The position numbers were made by a program, and so were the translations under genes. The notes beneath the pieces are model-generated. The model was not told where the DNA came from, searched no databases, and worked only from the letters and a program-made list of their open reading frames with translations. From Bacteroidales bacterium (GTDB taxonomy: Bacteria; Bacteroidota; Bacteroidia; Bacteroidales; GCA-2748055), in NCBI GenBank assembly GCA_029934875.1, contig JAOZLK010000144.1, forward strand, positions 1 through 9,018: a DNA stretch of 9,018 nucleotides, written 5' to 3'. Positions 7,645 to 9,018 of this stretch are shown here, piece by piece (positions within the stretch are counted from its first letter, which is position 1; the number at the start of each line of letters is the position of its first letter).

Positions 7645-9018
7645 TTATTTGGATATAAGTATTTCTGTTTTTTGCTTTGCCTGTACATTAAGCCAGACCA
7701 CCAGGTCATAACCCCCTTCTGAAGGTACAAATCCATACCTGAAGTCCGTCCCCTTATTCATGACTGCTCCATCCATGTCGAGATTTACCTGGGACTTTTC
7801 CATGTTCCTGATCACAAAACAGGGATTTTGTAAGGGCGAAGATTCTGAGGCTTCAATTGAGAGAGAAATATCTTCCCCGGTGCCTTCAAGGATATAGGCT
7901 TTTTGAGCCTGGTCATATTCGACAGCCCTGGCACCCGATTGGACCTCCACTTCGGGAGGATAGTTCCAGAATCTTGCCAGTGGCACCAGCGAGGAAATAT
8001 CCTGGTTCGTAAATCCATAGATAGCCATGGTCTCTGGACTGGCACCGCCCAGGGCACTGTGCGTGACCCGGTCAGTCCTCATGGCATATCTGCCATCATT
8101 GGGCATCTGGCTTACGGGCCAATGGTTCCAGGGACCCGCGAAGTGGGTCTCAGGGGTGGCCCTTTCCTGCTCCCCCCATGTCCCTATTTCGCTGCCATCG
8201 GGGTAGATTACCATCACCTTATAATCGGACTTGAAATTTACTGTGGATATGGAAGCATCTTCAAGCTCATTGCGTGGAACTCCATTGGTCCAGTCCAATT
8301 CATAGCTTTCCCCTTCCAGGTTGGCCACGGTGAGTGCCTGAAGATGGATCTGATCTTCCGGTGTGGTTCCGGGCCCGGCAAAGAACTGTACATCCTGCCA
8401 GCCAACCTCACCGTCATAATAGTTCACATGCCTTACAGCGGTCCCATCTGGATAAATATAATGGTATTCATCGGTCCATGTGCGCCAGTTCTCAAACTCA
8501 TACATGATATCGGCTGAGGCGTAACGCCAGTGAATCAGCACCCTGGCATCGGTGTTTTCCAGAATTCTCACGTGGGAATAACGGTTTTGCTTGTCAGCCA
8601 TGTGCTCTGCACATCCGTAGTAGTGATAAATCTCTGAGCTCTGGTCGCTCATCCAGATGTTTTTCTCAGTCACCCAGCCAGCCCCGTAGTTTGGACCTCT
8701 CCAGTAAACCACATTACAGGGCAACTGGTCGAACCTGACCACAATATCAGGCCAGGGACTGGATCTCCAGAGCATATCCCACAGCTCGTGGTACTTAAGG
8801 CTGGTGTAATAGGCTCCGAACTTCTCCGCATTGTTGCCATCCACTTCGCCCGGAAGGATCCTGGGTTCCAGGTCGGGATTCAATAACAAGGCCTGGTCCG
8901 TACTGTATTGTGCGTAAGACTCCCCCACCTTATCTCCATCGAGCTCATCCATATAAATCCTTACCTCGTCGATCAGGCCCTCAATTCCATAAACCATGGG
9001 CTGATTCCCCTCCGGGGT
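7645..9018 (-). CDS. LamG-domain protein with unknown A/B module (5' part outside window)
   Basis: The frame is open to the right edge (457 visible residues); the first internal ATG at 8997 lies inside the LamG domain, so the real start is beyond the window. Numbering visible residues from the edge: the C-terminal end of a LamG domain (GLIDEVRIY, 14-22), module A (FGAYYT 67, VYWRG 104, HVRILENT 149, HWRY 163, YPDG 189), and module B with WNHWPVSQMPNDGRYA at 297-312, DR and HS shortly after, and a C-terminal sandwich ending DLVVWLNVQAKQ. Motif order and spacing match the C-terminal half of the 940-residue protein encoded at 692-3514, so the missing N-terminus probably holds a signal peptide and perhaps another A module and the rest of LamG. 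Function is unknown; secretion and glycan binding or cleavage are inferred from context. It is the first visible gene of the operon, ending 11 bases before the GH32 start. Confidence 0.85.
   Translation of the reverse strand, partial: TPEGNQPMVYGIEGLIDEVRIYMDELDGDKVGESYAQYSTDQALLLNPDLEPRILPGEVDGNNAEKFGAYYTSLKYHELWDMLWRSSPWPDIVVRFDQLPCNVVYWRGPNYGAGWVTEKNIWMSDQSSEIYHYYGCAEHMADKQNRYSHVRILENTDARVLIHWRYASADIMYEFENWRTWTDEYHYIYPDGTAVRHVNYYDGEVGWQDVQFFAGPGTTPEDQIHLQALTVANLEGESYELDWTNGVPRNELEDASISTVNFKSDYKVMVIYPDGSEIGTWGEQERATPETHFAGPWNHWPVSQMPNDGRYAMRTDRVTHSALGGASPETMAIYGFTNQDISSLVPLARFWNYPPEVEVQSGARAVEYDQAQKAYILEGTGEDISLSIEASESSPLQNPCFVIRNMEKSQVNLDMDGAVMNKGTDFRYGFVPSEGGYDLVVWLNVQAKQKTEILISK

Noticed and set aside
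7903..8517. A 204-codon plus-strand open frame opposite the partial LamG protein
   Set aside because: Antisense shadow: the minus-strand frame shares conserved motifs with the 692-3514 protein, while this frame shows no family features.
7645..8997. Start of the right-edge gene at the ATG at 8997
   Set aside because: The frame stays open to position 9018 and the ATG lies within the conserved end of a LamG domain, so the true start is outside the window.

Overview
The window looks like part of a Bacteroidota genome, probably a free-living or marine polysaccharide degrader. The reasons are tightly packed glycan-degradation genes on one strand, two lipoprotein-type signal peptides with short '..SC/..GC' lipoboxes, AT-rich translation starts without clear Shine-Dalgarno sequences (AAATAAAAA just before two start codons), a TAnnTTTG-type promoter box, and LamG/jellyroll proteins beside glycoside hydrolases. 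This taxonomic reading is an inference. All real genes lie on the minus strand, so transcription runs from the right edge to the left edge.

Positions 9018 to 692 hold a compact five-gene cluster with gaps of 11, 5, 6 and 34 bases, so it is very likely one operon whose promoter lies beyond the right edge. In transcription order it encodes: (1) the C-terminal part of a large LamG-containing protein of unknown function (cut by the window edge); (2) a GH32 lipoprotein (fructan/sucrose-type beta-fructosidase) with an extra N-terminal beta-sandwich; (3) a GH5-like clan GH-A lipoprotein; (4) a zinc-dependent medium-chain alcohol/polyol dehydrogenase; (5) a 940-residue exported LamG protein that is a full-length paralogue of gene 1. 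The two paralogues share an uncharacterised two-part module (FGxYYT ... VFWRG ... HVRIxENT ... HxRY ... YPDG, followed by WNHWPVxQMPxDGRYA), which is the most novel element here. The likely theme is surface or periplasmic breakdown of a fructose-containing or mixed glycan, with cytoplasmic oxidation of a released sugar or polyol. No SusC/SusD pair, sulfatase, transporter or regulator is visible in this window.

Positions 567 to 1 hold the N-terminal 189 residues of an AAA-type ATPase of the 'archaeal ATPase' (ATPase_2) family, running off the left edge. It is AT-richer (about 39% GC by hand count over 1-540) than the operon (about 53% over seven sampled lines). It is preceded by its own candidate promoter and by a direct and inverted repeat block built on GTTTCGGAAC, which sits where an operator or 5'-UTR element would be. 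It appears to be an independent, possibly mobile, unit next to the glycan operon.

No RNA gene, CRISPR array, insertion sequence or strong terminator was seen, and no stretch over 300 bases lacks a gene.
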